Source: CAZVBV01 sp964513975 | GTDB lineage: Bacteria > Patescibacteriota > Gracilibacteria > UBA4473 | DNA length: 16,659 bases | Reading direction: 5' to 3' | NCBI GenBank assembly: GCA_964513975.1 | Contig: CAZEON010000023.1 | Location: 1-16,659 of the forward strand | Shown here: piece after piece, positions 1 through 6,875 of the stretch | How positions within the stretch are numbered: position 1 is the first letter of the stretch | Layout of the letters: each line of letters begins with the position of its first letter | Notes under the pieces: model-generated | The model's database searches: none | Told to the model about the DNA's origin: nothing | Seen by the model: the letters and a program-made list of their open reading frames with translations, nothing else | Program-made: the position numbers and the translations under genes

Positions 1-25
1 GCTTTGCTTGAATTCAGCTGAAATA

Positions 26-52
26 CCCCGTCCCGTTAGGGCGGGGATTTTT
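26..52 (+). terminator. Rho-independent terminator of an upstream gene
   Basis: CCCCGTCCC (26-34), loop GTTA, GGGCGGGG (39-46) form a GC-rich stem with one bulged T, followed by ATTTTTATTATT. The layout is that of an intrinsic terminator read on the plus strand, so it probably ends a gene lying left of the window and separates it from ftsW. Confidence 0.8.
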
Positions 53-87
53 ATTATTACAATTTCTGTATACCCGTTTCTCGTATT

Positions 88-1242
88 TTGTCAACCTTTC
101 CTAAAGATAATTTTCGAGTACCATTCTTCTCGATGACAACTGTGGATAAGGGATTATTTTTCGCGGTAATAGGACTGACAATTTTTGGACTCGTGATGAT
201 GAGTTCTATCTCTATTTCAGCGAGTTTCGACGTCACTGGGCAAAACGACTTCTACTTTTGGCGACACTTCCGATATCTCCTCATGGGAATTCCCCTCTTC
301 ATCTTAGGATTTAAGTTTCCCTATGAGAGACTCAAAAAATTATCGGGACTCATATTCCTCCTCGGAATTATTCTGCTCATTATGAGTATTACAATGGGAG
401 AAAATTACGGAACCACAGCACGACTATGGCTGAAACTCGGACAGATCTCCTTTCAACCTGTAGAAATTGTGAAACTCAGTGTGATTATTTTTCTCTCTGC
501 ACTTTTCTCCAGTGGGAGAATTGATCCCGGGAGTCTTCGTGGAGGGTTTGTGCCCTTTACTGTGGTACTCGGAGTACCTGCGTTACTCTTGGTAATTCAA
601 TCTGACTTCGGGTCCCTCTTGGTGTTGAGTATTACAGCAGCTGCGATTTACTACATTTCTGGAGCCAATTTGAAACACTTCTTCGGAGGAATTGGGGTCT
701 GTGCTCTGGGAGCAACAATTGTAACAATGACAACGCCCTACATCCTGCATCGAGTGAAGGTGTATCTCAATCCCGACCTCGATCCATTGAACACTGGATT
801 CCAGGTAAAACAAGCCCTAATCGCGATTGGATCAGGAGGTGCTTTTGGACGAGGATTCCAGAACTCTATTCAGAAATTCGATTATCTCCCCGAGGTACAA
901 TCAGATACCATATTTGCTGCAATATCAGAGGAAATGGGATTCTTCCGTATTCTTGTATTGGTGGGAATTTATCTGTTTATTGCCTATCGAGGGTTCCGTA
1001 TTGCACAGCGAACGCCTGATATGTTTGCGAAACTCCTCGCGATTGGAATCACTGTGTCGATTGCTGGACAGGCTTTTTACAATATTGGAGTGAATCTCGC
1101 CTTGTTACCAAATACAGGGATTACCCTCCCGCTCATCTCATACGGAGGAACGTCGCTGTTGATGACATTGATTTCCTTTGGGATTCTACTTCAAATATCA
1201 GAGTACCGAAAAGAACAGCGAAAGCGCTATTATCATGCGTGA
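88..1242 (+). CDS. ftsW: FtsW/RodA/SpoVE (SEDS) peptidoglycan glycosyltransferase, probably FtsW
   Basis: Multi-pass membrane SEDS protein that polymerises lipid II into glycan strands, here probably at the division septum. The 384-aa length is normal for the family. Visible family signatures are QPVEIVK (about residue 123), IQSDFGSLLV (about 170), the long extracytoplasmic loop motif GRGFQNSIQKFDYLPEVQSD followed by IFAAISEEMGF (about 254-285), and LPNTGITLPLISYGGTSLL near the C-terminus. About ten hydrophobic segments are spread over the chain. The annotated start is TTG at 88; an ATG at 133 (M16) is an equally good alternative because neither has a clear Shine-Dalgarno. FtsW rather than RodA is preferred because murG follows directly on the same strand, as in dcw clusters. 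A perfect DnaA-box-like 9-mer lies inside the gene at about 141 and is probably chance. Confidence 0.9.
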   Translation: MSTFPKDNFRVPFFSMTTVDKGLFFAVIGLTIFGLVMMSSISISASFDVTGQNDFYFWRHFRYLLMGIPLFILGFKFPYERLKKLSGLIFLLGIILLIMSITMGENYGTTARLWLKLGQISFQPVEIVKLSVIIFLSALFSSGRIDPGSLRGGFVPFTVVLGVPALLLVIQSDFGSLLVLSITAAAIYYISGANLKHFFGGIGVCALGATIVTMTTPYILHRVKVYLNPDLDPLNTGFQVKQALIAIGSGGAFGRGFQNSIQKFDYLPEVQSDTIFAAISEEMGFFRILVLVGIYLFIAYRGFRIAQRTPDMFAKLLAIGITVSIAGQAFYNIGVNLALLPNTGITLPLISYGGTSLLMTLISFGILLQISEYRKEQRKRYYHA

Positions 1243-1283
1243 GTAGTGAATAGTTAAGAGTTAAAAGTTCGTAGAGAATGTAA

Positions 1284-1370
1284 AAGGTTAAATGTTAAAT
1301 TTAAAAATAAATTCTAAGTCTTAATTTTAAAATTTGAAACTTCTGATTTCTTTTTACATTTTACCTTTTA
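1284..1370. repeat. Imperfect AT-rich inverted repeat between ftsW and murG
   Basis: The arm around 1284-1300 (AAAAGGTTAAATGTTAAA) reappears inverted around 1352-1370 as AAAAGGTAAAATGTAAA. The flanks also hold degenerate heptamer-like filler (GTTAAGAGTTAAAAGTT near 1250-1268). No gene is seen in 1243-1404. The arms could fold as a weak AU hairpin in the ftsW-murG spacer; no promoter is convincing. Confidence 0.45.
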
Positions 1371-1404
1371 TATTTAACATTCTTCTTCGATTCATAATTG
1401 AAGA

Positions 1405-2532
1405 TTGATAATTGCAGTTTCTTTAGTAAACTCCTCAACGATAACTCCAAAACGGATTCTCCTCATCGGTGGTGGAACAGGCGGACACATATTTCCGCTC
1501 CGTAATCTTATAGATGAGTTAGTGAAAAATGGTGCTGAAGTTGAATTAATCGTTTCTGACAGTGACTTAGATAAAAAGATCATTGCAGAGAATTTTACTG
1601 ATCTCCCCGTGCATTTCTTTCAAGCTGGAAAGATTCGACGGTATTTATCATGGAAAAACCTCACAGATCCCTTTGTAATTATGAAATCATGCTGGATGGC
1701 ACTACAACTCTTAAAAGAAATCAACCCCGATGTCATCTTTTTCAAAGGTGGTTTCGTAGGATTCCCATTTCTCGTTGCGGCAAAAGCTTTATTCGGGTTT
1801 AAAGGGAAAATTTACTCCCATGAATCAGACATTTCGGCAGGTATTTTAACCAAACTCGCCAGCAAGTTTTCCATTCAAACTTTTCAGAGCTTTGGAACAA
1901 CTCCGATGCCCCTTTTCTATTCTCCGAAAATTGAAAATCGTCTTTCGACCCTGAGCTCAAGACCGAAGGGAAAATTGAAAATTGAAAATTCTCCCACTCC
2001 CCCATTTCCCCAAAATACAGGAAGTCTTTCTACCAAAGGAAATAAAATCCTCGTCTTCGGGGGATCGCAAGGAGCGGGTTTTCTCAATGACATGACAAAG
2101 AAATGTCATGACAAGTTACTACAAAAACATGTCATCACACTGGTCACCGGGGTTGGGAAAAAGACTGATTTATGTCATGACAACCTCGCGGAGTATGAGT
2201 TCCTGCCAACAGCTGAATTAGCTCAAAAAATATACGAATCTGATCTCGTTATTGCACGAGGGGGGGCAAATTCTCTCTTTGAAATCATTGCGGCTCGGGT
2301 TCCGAGTATTATCATTCCCCTTCCCTCTGTCGCACGGAACCATCAATTCCTCAATGCGGTGTATTTTGAAGAAAAAAACCTCTGTCGAGTGCTTGAAGAA
2401 AAACATACCACTTCAGAGACCTTTCTCTCTACTATTGAGGAAACGATGAATGATGAATCATTGAAAAAATCACTTGCAGAATCTCAGATAAAAAACAGTG
2501 CCTCGAAAATTGCACATATTTTAACGTTATAA
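1405..2532 (+). CDS. murG: UDP-GlcNAc:undecaprenyl-PP-MurNAc-pentapeptide GlcNAc transferase (MurG)
   Basis: Membrane-associated GT-B glycosyltransferase that adds GlcNAc to lipid I to make lipid II, the substrate of the FtsW-type enzyme encoded just upstream. The 375-aa length is typical. The N-terminal domain carries GGGTGGH (22-28), FFKGGFVGFP (about 112-121) and a divergent SHESD (138-142, usually HEQN). The C-terminal domain has FGGSQGA (about 218-224) and ARGGANSLFEII followed by a HQFLNA motif, the UDP-GlcNAc site. The TTG at 1405 is the only usual start codon between the upstream in-frame stop (1399-1401) and the GGTGGH loop. The interdomain segment at residues 175-205 is low-complexity and is partly encoded by a palindromic repeat (1942-1969), so this linker is unusual. 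Confidence 0.93.
   Translation: MIIAVSLVNSSTITPKRILLIGGGTGGHIFPLRNLIDELVKNGAEVELIVSDSDLDKKIIAENFTDLPVHFFQAGKIRRYLSWKNLTDPFVIMKSCWMALQLLKEINPDVIFFKGGFVGFPFLVAAKALFGFKGKIYSHESDISAGILTKLASKFSIQTFQSFGTTPMPLFYSPKIENRLSTLSSRPKGKLKIENSPTPPFPQNTGSLSTKGNKILVFGGSQGAGFLNDMTKKCHDKLLQKHVITLVTGVGKKTDLCHDNLAEYEFLPTAELAQKIYESDLVIARGGANSLFEIIAARVPSIIIPLPSVARNHQFLNAVYFEEKNLCRVLEEKHTTSETFLSTIEETMNDESLKKSLAESQIKNSASKIAHILTL
1942..1969. repeat. Intergenic-type palindromic repeat inside murG
   Basis: An imperfect palindrome centred on TGAGCTCA (1952-1959), with outer arms CTTTCG and CGAAGG. It is flanked by AAAATTGAAAATC on the left and AAAATTGAAAATTG on the right. It is read in frame as part of the MurG interdomain linker and looks like a REP-type element captured by the coding sequence. 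Confidence 0.55.
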
Positions 2533-2586
2533 ACATTCAATATTGCCCACTATTAACTATAAACTATTAACTGTTCACTATTTTTG

Positions 2587-2614
2587 TTTACAAACCAACA
2601 CAAAAAAGTACACT
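2587..2614 (+). promoter_or_regulatory. Candidate sigma-70-type promoter of dnaX
   Basis: TTTACA (2587-2592) and TACACT (2609-2614) are separated by 16 bp, 31 bp before the dnaX ATG. The -35 matches consensus at 5/6 and the -10 at 4/6. The preceding stretch 2540-2580 is degenerate CTATTAACTA filler. Confidence 0.35.
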
Positions 2615-2644
2615 CATCTCGTTTCTTGACCCCACAAAAAACGC

Positions 2645-4171
2645 ATGTCTGCACTCTTTTTAAAATATCGACCACAAACATTTTTAGATATCGTCGGACA
2701 AGCTTCTGTTGTCAAAACCCTTCAAAATGCGCTTAAAACGGAGAAACCTTCTCATGCGTATCTTTTTTCAGGAAGCCGAGGAACCGGAAAAACATCCATG
2801 GCTCGTATTTTTGCAAAGGGACTGACCTGTGAAAATTCGAAAGACGGAAATCCTTGTGGACAATGCGATATGTGTATTGATATTGCAGAAGGAAACTTAG
2901 TGGATGTGATTGAAATCGACGCCGCATCGAATCGTGGTATTGATGAAATTCGAGATTTGCGAGAGAAGATCCTCTTTGCCCCCAACCGAGCAAAACGAAA
3001 AGTGTACATCATTGATGAGGTGCACATGCTCACCAAGGAAGCCTTTAATGCACTTCTCAAAACACTTGAAGAACCACCTGAGCATGCATATTTCTTGCTC
3101 GCGACAACAGAGATGCATAAGTTGCCAGAGACAATTATTTCTCGATGTCAGACCTTTATCTTTAATCGATTTGGACTCGATCAACTCGTTGAACGATTAG
3201 AATTGATTGCAAAGACAGAAAAATTTTCTGTAGAAGAGGAAGCGTTCCAAATTATTGCTCGAAAAGCAGAAGGAGGGTTGCGAGATGCGATTTCTTTGCT
3301 TGAACAAATTTCAGCAGAGACCGAAAACAATATTACAACTGACGCCGTTCGAGATTCTCTTGGAATTTCTACAACAGAAACACTTGAGCAATTCTGGACT
3401 GCTATTGAAGAAAAAGATGCCGAGACTGGTCTTGAGATTTTGAAAGGAATTTCATCTGCCGGAAAAGACTTCCGAACCTTTGGTCATGACTTTCTTGGAT
3501 TTCTCCGAGATAAACTGCACCAGAACCTCACTGATGGTGAGTACATTTCAAAGCTCTTACCTGCGATTAATCAGATTGAATCTGCTCTCGCACAGCTCAA
3601 GACATCCCCTATCGTGGAGCTTCCCCTTGAGATTGCGGTGGTAAATCTCTGCCAAGGAATAGCTACTGCGAAACCAATCGAAAAGAAAGTCATTCCCGCT
3701 CTACCTGTTGTAACGAAGCCAGTTGCTCCAGCTCCTGTTGCAAAAGTTAAACCCGACTCCGCTGAAGCTTCGCCGGACAAGGAAAAAAGTGATGGATTTC
3801 TTTTTGAAGAACTGCCAAAAGTCGAACACAAACCTGAAAAAATAGAAGAACCCGTTGTTCGAGAACCTCTTAAGATTTCAATCGATACCATTATTTCAAA
3901 AATGACAGAGATCGCTGATCAAGCGAAGATTCCTGCTTTTGCCAAGATGTCTTTTCTCAACACTCGTCCTGCGATGAAGAATGGAAAAGTTATGTTCGAA
4001 ACAACAAGTTCCTTTCATCGAGAGAAACTCGATTCCGAAGTTATCCGGAATTCTGTGCAAAATACGATGATCGAAATGTTTGGAGAATCACTCCTGATTG
4101 ATTTCAGCATCACGGATAAAGTCGAAGAAAAAGAAACGGTCGCTACTGCCGATGACTTCTTGAACTTCTAG
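2645..4171 (+). CDS. dnaX: DNA polymerase III subunit gamma/tau (DnaX clamp-loader ATPase)
   Basis: AAA+ ATPase that loads the beta sliding clamp at replication forks. The 508-aa chain starts at ATG with the classic LKYRPQTFLDIVGQ. Order of motifs: Walker A GSRGTGKTS (about 43-51), a four-cysteine zinc module (C-G-Q-C-D-M-C, about 64-79), Walker B YIIDEVHML (about 120-128), sensor-1 LATTE (about 151), and SRCQTF (about 166). Domain III ends near residue 355. A Pro/Ala/Glu-rich linker (about 358-415) follows, then a small C-terminal domain resembling tau domain IV/V. The linker contains a REP-like palindrome at 3758-3777 and an A6 tract at 3783-3788 where a -1 shift would meet TGA at once, giving a gamma-like product of about 382 residues. 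No recR or ybaB homologue follows; the accessory island begins instead. Confidence 0.95.
   Translation: MSALFLKYRPQTFLDIVGQASVVKTLQNALKTEKPSHAYLFSGSRGTGKTSMARIFAKGLTCENSKDGNPCGQCDMCIDIAEGNLVDVIEIDAASNRGIDEIRDLREKILFAPNRAKRKVYIIDEVHMLTKEAFNALLKTLEEPPEHAYFLLATTEMHKLPETIISRCQTFIFNRFGLDQLVERLELIAKTEKFSVEEEAFQIIARKAEGGLRDAISLLEQISAETENNITTDAVRDSLGISTTETLEQFWTAIEEKDAETGLEILKGISSAGKDFRTFGHDFLGFLRDKLHQNLTDGEYISKLLPAINQIESALAQLKTSPIVELPLEIAVVNLCQGIATAKPIEKKVIPALPVVTKPVAPAPVAKVKPDSAEASPDKEKSDGFLFEELPKVEHKPEKIEEPVVREPLKISIDTIISKMTEIADQAKIPAFAKMSFLNTRPAMKNGKVMFETTSSFHREKLDSEVIRNSVQNTMIEMFGESLLIDFSITDKVEEKETVATADDFLNF
3758..3777. repeat. REP-like palindrome in the dnaX linker
   Basis: TCCG-CT-GAAGCTTC-GC-CGGA is a 20-nt near-palindrome inside the region encoding the Pro/Ala-rich linker of DnaX. 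It is translated in frame as part of PDSAEASPDK. It may be a captured intergenic element like those in murG and priA. Confidence 0.4.
3783..3792 (+). other. Possible -1 frameshift or slippage site in dnaX
   Basis: The zero frame reads GAA AAA AGT GAT. A slip of one base back on AAA gives AAG then TGA (3790-3792), ending translation just after domain III, where the gamma form of DnaX usually ends. The heptamer is not phased as a canonical A AAA AAG site and I see no strong downstream hairpin, so this is speculative. Confidence 0.25.
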
Positions 4172-4198
4172 AAAAAGCTAACAAGAAAAACACTCTCG

Positions 4199-4339
4199 TC
4201 ATTGCGAGGAGTGAGTTTTGGCGAACGACGTGGCAATCTGCTTCCTTATTGGCTTGATGTTTAATCGGAAGGAGATTACTTCTTCGCATACTCTTTCAAT
4301 TCACTTCGTTCATCGTAAGATCATCCGACTCGCAATGAT
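4199..4339. repeat. MITE-like inverted-repeat element after dnaX
   Basis: A 141-bp segment with perfect 10-bp terminal inverted repeats, TCATTGCGAG (4199-4208) and CTCGCAATGA (4329-4339 region). An inner degenerate pair follows: GGCAATCTGCTTCC near 4232-4245 and GGAAGGAGATTACT near 4267-4280. This resembles the widespread CATTGCGAGGAGCGAAG-type palindromic elements of bacteria, here decayed. It encodes no convincing protein and separates dnaX from the DGR island. Confidence 0.6.
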
Positions 4340-4367
4340 GGAACTCAGATTAGTAAATGTGGACACC

Positions 4368-4395
4368 AACCCCGGGGTTGAAAAACCTCGGGGTT
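4368..4395. repeat. 12-bp hairpin with four-base loop bordering the DGR template repeat
   Basis: AACCCCGGGGTT (4368-4379) pairs with AACCTCGGGGTT (4384-4395), leaving the four-base loop GAAA as read on the plus strand (TTTC on the minus strand). One pair is a G-T wobble on the plus strand. The 5' arm is itself a CCCGGG-core palindrome like others in the island. On the minus strand it lies 33 nt beyond the TR, so it could end or cap the template RNA; no strong U-tract follows it. Confidence 0.6.
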
Positions 4396-4428
4396 CCCAC
4401 GAAAGTCCGTATCCATGATATGAGGTAC

Positions 4429-4623
4429 CAGTTCTTGAGGCACCGAAGAGAGAACCCATTGTTCTTATTGTTTGTATTGCGGTTGGTGGTAGAGTAGCCC
4501 GAATTCAAGTTTCGTCTCCATGCATTTGTTGAGCTATTCTGGGAAGATGACCAGACGTTTACATTGGAGCCACTATTGTTGAAGCCTCCTGTTACATTTC
4601 GGTAGCCCGCTAAAAGAGCGGAA
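4429..4623 (-). repeat. DGR template repeat (TR)
   Basis: 195 bp that align without gaps to 6877-7071 (offset 2448) at 172 of 195 positions. The sense strand is minus. Of the 23 differences, 22 fall on sense-strand adenines of this copy (60 adenines in total) and only one on another base. Translated in the frame of the target gene it contains sixteen AAY (Asn) codons, the usual TR design that lets adenine mutagenesis reach many amino acids without making stops. It sits 270 bp beyond the avd-like stop and contains no ORF of its own. Confidence 0.95.
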
Positions 4624-4893
4624 CACTTTGATAGTCACTGTATTTGTTACCCATTTCATGAAAAGAAATAAGAAACCGAGTTATACCTTAAGAAAAAGAC
4701 TCAAGGGGACTATTGGACTGATAATGGTTCTCTTTTTTAAGCCGTAGCATCAAAAAACTCTGACCTTTTATAAAAATATATTCTTTCAAAAATAAAGAAA
4801 GAATAAAGAAGGGATTCCTTCCCAAACAAAAAATAAAATTCGATCTAAAAAAACAAATGGCGAACTCCTGTCATAGATTTATTTTTAACAGTT
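4624..4893 (-). other. Non-coding spacer between avd and the TR
   Basis: 270 bp of AT-rich DNA with no credible gene. The only obvious structure is a small hairpin, GAAGG-GATT-CCTTC (4808-4821). On the minus strand it is followed by TTTATTCTTTCTTTATTTTT, so it could act as a weak terminator or as the 5' part of the TR RNA. In characterised DGRs, sequence flanking the TR is part of the functional RNA and is bound by RT-Avd, so this spacer may matter. Confidence 0.4.
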
Positions 4894-4909
4894 TCAACCC
4901 CGGGGTTGA
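4894..4909. repeat. CCCGGG-core palindrome overlapping the avd stop codon
   Basis: A perfect 16-bp palindrome, TCAACCCCGGGGTTGA. It shares its core with the hairpin arm at 4368-4379. It supplies the last codons (Gln-Pro-Arg-Gly) and the TGA of the avd-like gene, suggesting the element inserted at or near the original 3' end. Confidence 0.6.
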
Positions 4910-5268
4910 GTTATACGTGTATGAGAACTCTCATATTTTCTCCAAGCAGAAAGTTGTTTTGAAATCGATTCAATTTTTTCATTGAGCTGTGTGAATTTTT
5001 CAATATTTACTTGATGAAGGTCTTTGAGTAAACGGATATAGAGGCGAATTGTTTCCGTGTTTTCTTGTGCTTTTTGTATATAGGCTCCTCGTTGAGATTG
5101 GTTACCATTGGCATAATAAATATTTTTCACAAGTATGGTCATTTCTTTTTTGAGATCGTTTCCAATAGTATATTTGTATTCTTTTGTAAAATGTTTGCAA
5201 AACTGAAATAAAAGTAACAATAAATCATAACTGGCTTTGTATACGGGAAGATTATCGTATGTTGTCAT
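4894..5268 (-). CDS. avd: DGR accessory variability determinant (Avd-like four-helix-bundle protein)
   Basis: 124-aa, basic, almost wholly helical protein. It begins with a short segment containing LPVYKASYDLLLLLFQF, then has KEYKYTIGNDLKKEM, a helix with N-Y-A-N and R-G-A-Y-I, then ETIRLYIRLLKDL, and ends in SISKQLSAWRKY. This pattern fits the Avd/S23-type four-helix bundle family. In studied DGRs, Avd forms a positively charged pentamer that binds the reverse transcriptase and template RNA and is required for mutagenic cDNA synthesis. The ATG overlaps the RT stop as ATGA, implying translational coupling. The last residues (after about 118) are encoded by a palindromic repeat and are probably not functional. 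The family call rests on pattern and context, not on a search. Confidence 0.85.
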   Translation of the reverse strand: MTTYDNLPVYKASYDLLLLLFQFCKHFTKEYKYTIGNDLKKEMTILVKNIYYANGNQSQRGAYIQKAQENTETIRLYIRLLKDLHQVNIEKFTQLNEKIESISKQLSAWRKYESSHTRITQPRG

Positions 5269-6425
5269 GATTTTGGATTTTGTTTTTGTAAATAAAGATC
5301 ATCAAAATGAGGGGCGAGTTCTTCTGTTACTATTTTTTGTTGAAGACGAAATGCATTGAGATGATTCATGAGTCCTAAATAAGAATTTAAACAAGAAAGA
5401 CAACGCATTCGTTCTTCTGAAGAAAGAGGATGCTGGTGCTGTATATTTTTCCAATATTGAATTTTTTTATAAAAAGATCCTTTTGTACGATTCCGAATAT
5501 AGGTGCGATAGGGTTTTATAACGGCACCGAGAAATGGAATTCCATTTTTACAAAGCTGGAGGTGGATTTTTTTTGGGTGGAGTGTGAGTTTTCCATCTTT
5601 TTTGAGAAATGTTTTTATTTGTGGAAGAAGAGCGGTTAAAAATTCTTTTTTTTCATGAAGAATAATAAAATCATCAACATAACGTCCGTAATATTTACAT
5701 TTTAGTTTCGATTTCATAAAGTGGTCAAAGTCGTTTAAATACACATTTCCAAAGAGTTGAGATGTGAGATTCCCAATAGGAAGACCTGTTTGATACGATG
5801 CATAAAAAAGACTTTTTGTGTGAGGAAGCCCATGCCAGTCTTTTTTATCCCCTTTAATAATACAATTTTTTGTTGGATTATGAAAAACAATGAGATTAAG
5901 AAGCCACAGCCAAAATTCAGAATAGGGAATTTGTTTCTGCTGAATGGCTTTTTGTACCTTTTGAAACAGTATTTTTTGATCAATAGACATGAAATATCCT
6001 TCGATATCGAGTTTTAGAAAAAAAGATCTTTTTTGATAATTATTGGAACAAGATCGATGAAAATGTTCTAATCGCTTGATTCCAAAAAGAGGTCCTTTTT
6101 CTTTGCGACAACTATAACTATCATGGATAAATATTTTTTCAAATGTGGGATTAAGAGCATTAAATACCAAATGGTGAATAACTCGATCACGAAAATCACC
6201 CGCAAAGATTTCTCGTTGTACGGGGTGAAAGATGATAAAACAAATACTTGTAGAGATATGATACGACTCCTGCTTTAGTTCTTCAAAAAGGGCAAATATT
6301 TTTTTCTCATAATTGAGTTCAAATTGAAGTTGGTTGTGCGTATTGCGTTTATTTTTTCGAGCGTCAAAGTAAGCTTGAAAAAGCTGTTCCAAAAGATCAG
6401 GGGGAATTTGCATTTTTTGTATCAT
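5265..6425 (-). CDS. DGR reverse transcriptase
   Basis: 386-aa RNA-dependent DNA polymerase. RT motifs in order: FRDRVIHH (about 78-85), the DSYSCRKEKG segment (102-111), motif A LKLDIEGYFMSID with catalytic D140, motif B GLPIGNLTSQLFGNVYLND (214-232), motif C YYGRYVDDFIILH with the DD at 251-252, and a FLG segment (298-300). The I-G-N-L-T-S-Q form of motif B is typical of the DGR clade of group-II-intron-like RTs. There is no maturase or endonuclease domain, again as in DGRs. ATG at 6425 is the first of two close methionines; no strong Shine-Dalgarno is seen. It is translationally coupled to the downstream avd-like gene. Its job would be to copy the TR RNA with adenine misincorporation and feed the cDNA into the VR of the gene upstream. 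Confidence 0.95.
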   Translation of the reverse strand: MIQKMQIPPDLLEQLFQAYFDARKNKRNTHNQLQFELNYEKKIFALFEELKQESYHISTSICFIIFHPVQREIFAGDFRDRVIHHLVFNALNPTFEKIFIHDSYSCRKEKGPLFGIKRLEHFHRSCSNNYQKRSFFLKLDIEGYFMSIDQKILFQKVQKAIQQKQIPYSEFWLWLLNLIVFHNPTKNCIIKGDKKDWHGLPHTKSLFYASYQTGLPIGNLTSQLFGNVYLNDFDHFMKSKLKCKYYGRYVDDFIILHEKKEFLTALLPQIKTFLKKDGKLTLHPKKIHLQLCKNGIPFLGAVIKPYRTYIRNRTKGSFYKKIQYWKNIQHQHPLSSEERMRCLSCLNSYLGLMNHLNAFRLQQKIVTEELAPHFDDLYLQKQNPKS

Positions 6426-6522
6426 ATACTTTTTTTGAATAAATGTGAAAAAAATGTGAAATTTTAAAGTTCATTCCTTTCTCCTCATCTTCTAGTCCCC
6501 GATCAAAGTCGAGGACATGTTT

Positions 6523-6550
6523 AGAAATTCTAACCCGGGTTAGAATTTCT
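6523..6550. repeat. Perfect 28-bp palindrome upstream of the RT
   Basis: AGAAATTC-TAACCCGGGTTA-GAATTTCT is a perfect palindrome about 100 bp upstream of the RT start. It shares TTCTAACCCGGGTTAGAA with the copy at 8043-8066. It could form a hairpin in RNA or a cruciform in DNA. Confidence 0.8.
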
Positions 6551-6561
6551 TGGACCAATGC

Positions 6562-6652
6562 AGGAGCAAGGCTGTGTCTTGCTCCTCATGTTTCAGTTTT
6601 TGTACAAACGGGATGTATTTAGAAACGTCTTGATTCAGGACACAGCCCTGAA
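6562..6652. repeat. Two hairpins with complementary loops (inverted element pair)
   Basis: Hairpin 1: AGGAGCAAG (6562-6570), loop GCTGTGT (6571-6577), CTTGCTCCT (6578-6586). Hairpin 2: TTCAGG (6634-6639), loop ACACAGC (6640-6646), CCTGAA (6647-6652). The loops are exact reverse complements, and the flanks match as inverted copies of one element (TGCAGG..CA.GGCTGTGTC). Between them GTTTC (6590-6594) and GAAAC (6622-6626) can also pair. In RNA the loops could kiss; in DNA this is an inverted repeat pair. Confidence 0.6.
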
Positions 6653-6685
6653 CCTGCACAAATGAATAGTATTCCTTGTTTCACT

Positions 6686-6703
6686 TCCCCCTGACAAGGG
6701 GGA
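6686..6703. repeat. CCCCCT/AGGGGG hairpin element
   Basis: TCCCCCT (6686-6692), loop GACA, AGGGGGA (6697-6703), followed by TTGAGGGGGTT. This resembles a common dispersed bacterial repeat. It is one of several stacked hairpins in the 450-bp spacer 6426-6875, which holds no credible gene apart from these structures. Confidence 0.55.
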
Positions 6704-6718
6704 TTGAGGGGGTTATTC

Positions 6719-6732
6719 CTAACCCGGGTTAG
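6719..6732. repeat. CTAACCCGGGTTAG palindrome downstream of the VR gene
   Basis: A perfect 14-bp palindrome with the same core as 6523-6550 and 8043-8066. It lies about 145 bp past the target gene stop on the minus strand. No U-tract follows, so it is not a good terminator by itself. Confidence 0.65.
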
Positions 6733-6790
6733 ATATTATAACAATTCCAGAAAACCGGGAGTACCCCTTTGCTCGCTTCGCTCGCAAGAT

Positions 6791-6810
6791 AAAGAGTCAA
6801 AGAGTCAAAG
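6791..6810. repeat. Short tandem repeat AAAGAGTC
   Basis: Two and a half copies of AAAGAGTC in the VR-downstream spacer, bracketed by TACCCC (6762-6767) and GGGGTA (6819-6824), which can pair. The stretch 6825-6875 is AT-rich degenerate filler with repeated CTCATTATT-like words. Confidence 0.5.
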
Positions 6811-6875
6811 TATCGAATGGGGTATTTCTATTTATATTATTCATTATTAACTCATAATTACTCATTATTGTCAAA

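Noticed and set aside
141..149. Perfect DnaA-box-like word TGTGGATAA
   Set aside because: It is a single copy inside the ftsW coding sequence, with no cluster, AT-rich unwinding region or dnaA/dnaN nearby.
526..540. CCCGGG site in ftsW
   Set aside because: It lacks the AACCC..GGGTT palindromic arms of the island elements and is ordinary coding sequence.
3571..3891. 106-aa minus-strand ORF in dnaX
   Set aside because: It is a shadow of the dnaX linker, with Gly/Ser/Thr-rich composition and no start context.
4218..4418. 66-aa plus-strand ORF after dnaX
   Set aside because: It lies within the MITE-like element and the hairpin; composition is not protein-like.
5265..6425. Group II intron or retron RT
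   Set aside because: There is no maturase/endonuclease domain or intron boundary, and no retron msr/msd layout; the TR-VR pair and the avd-like partner point to a DGR.
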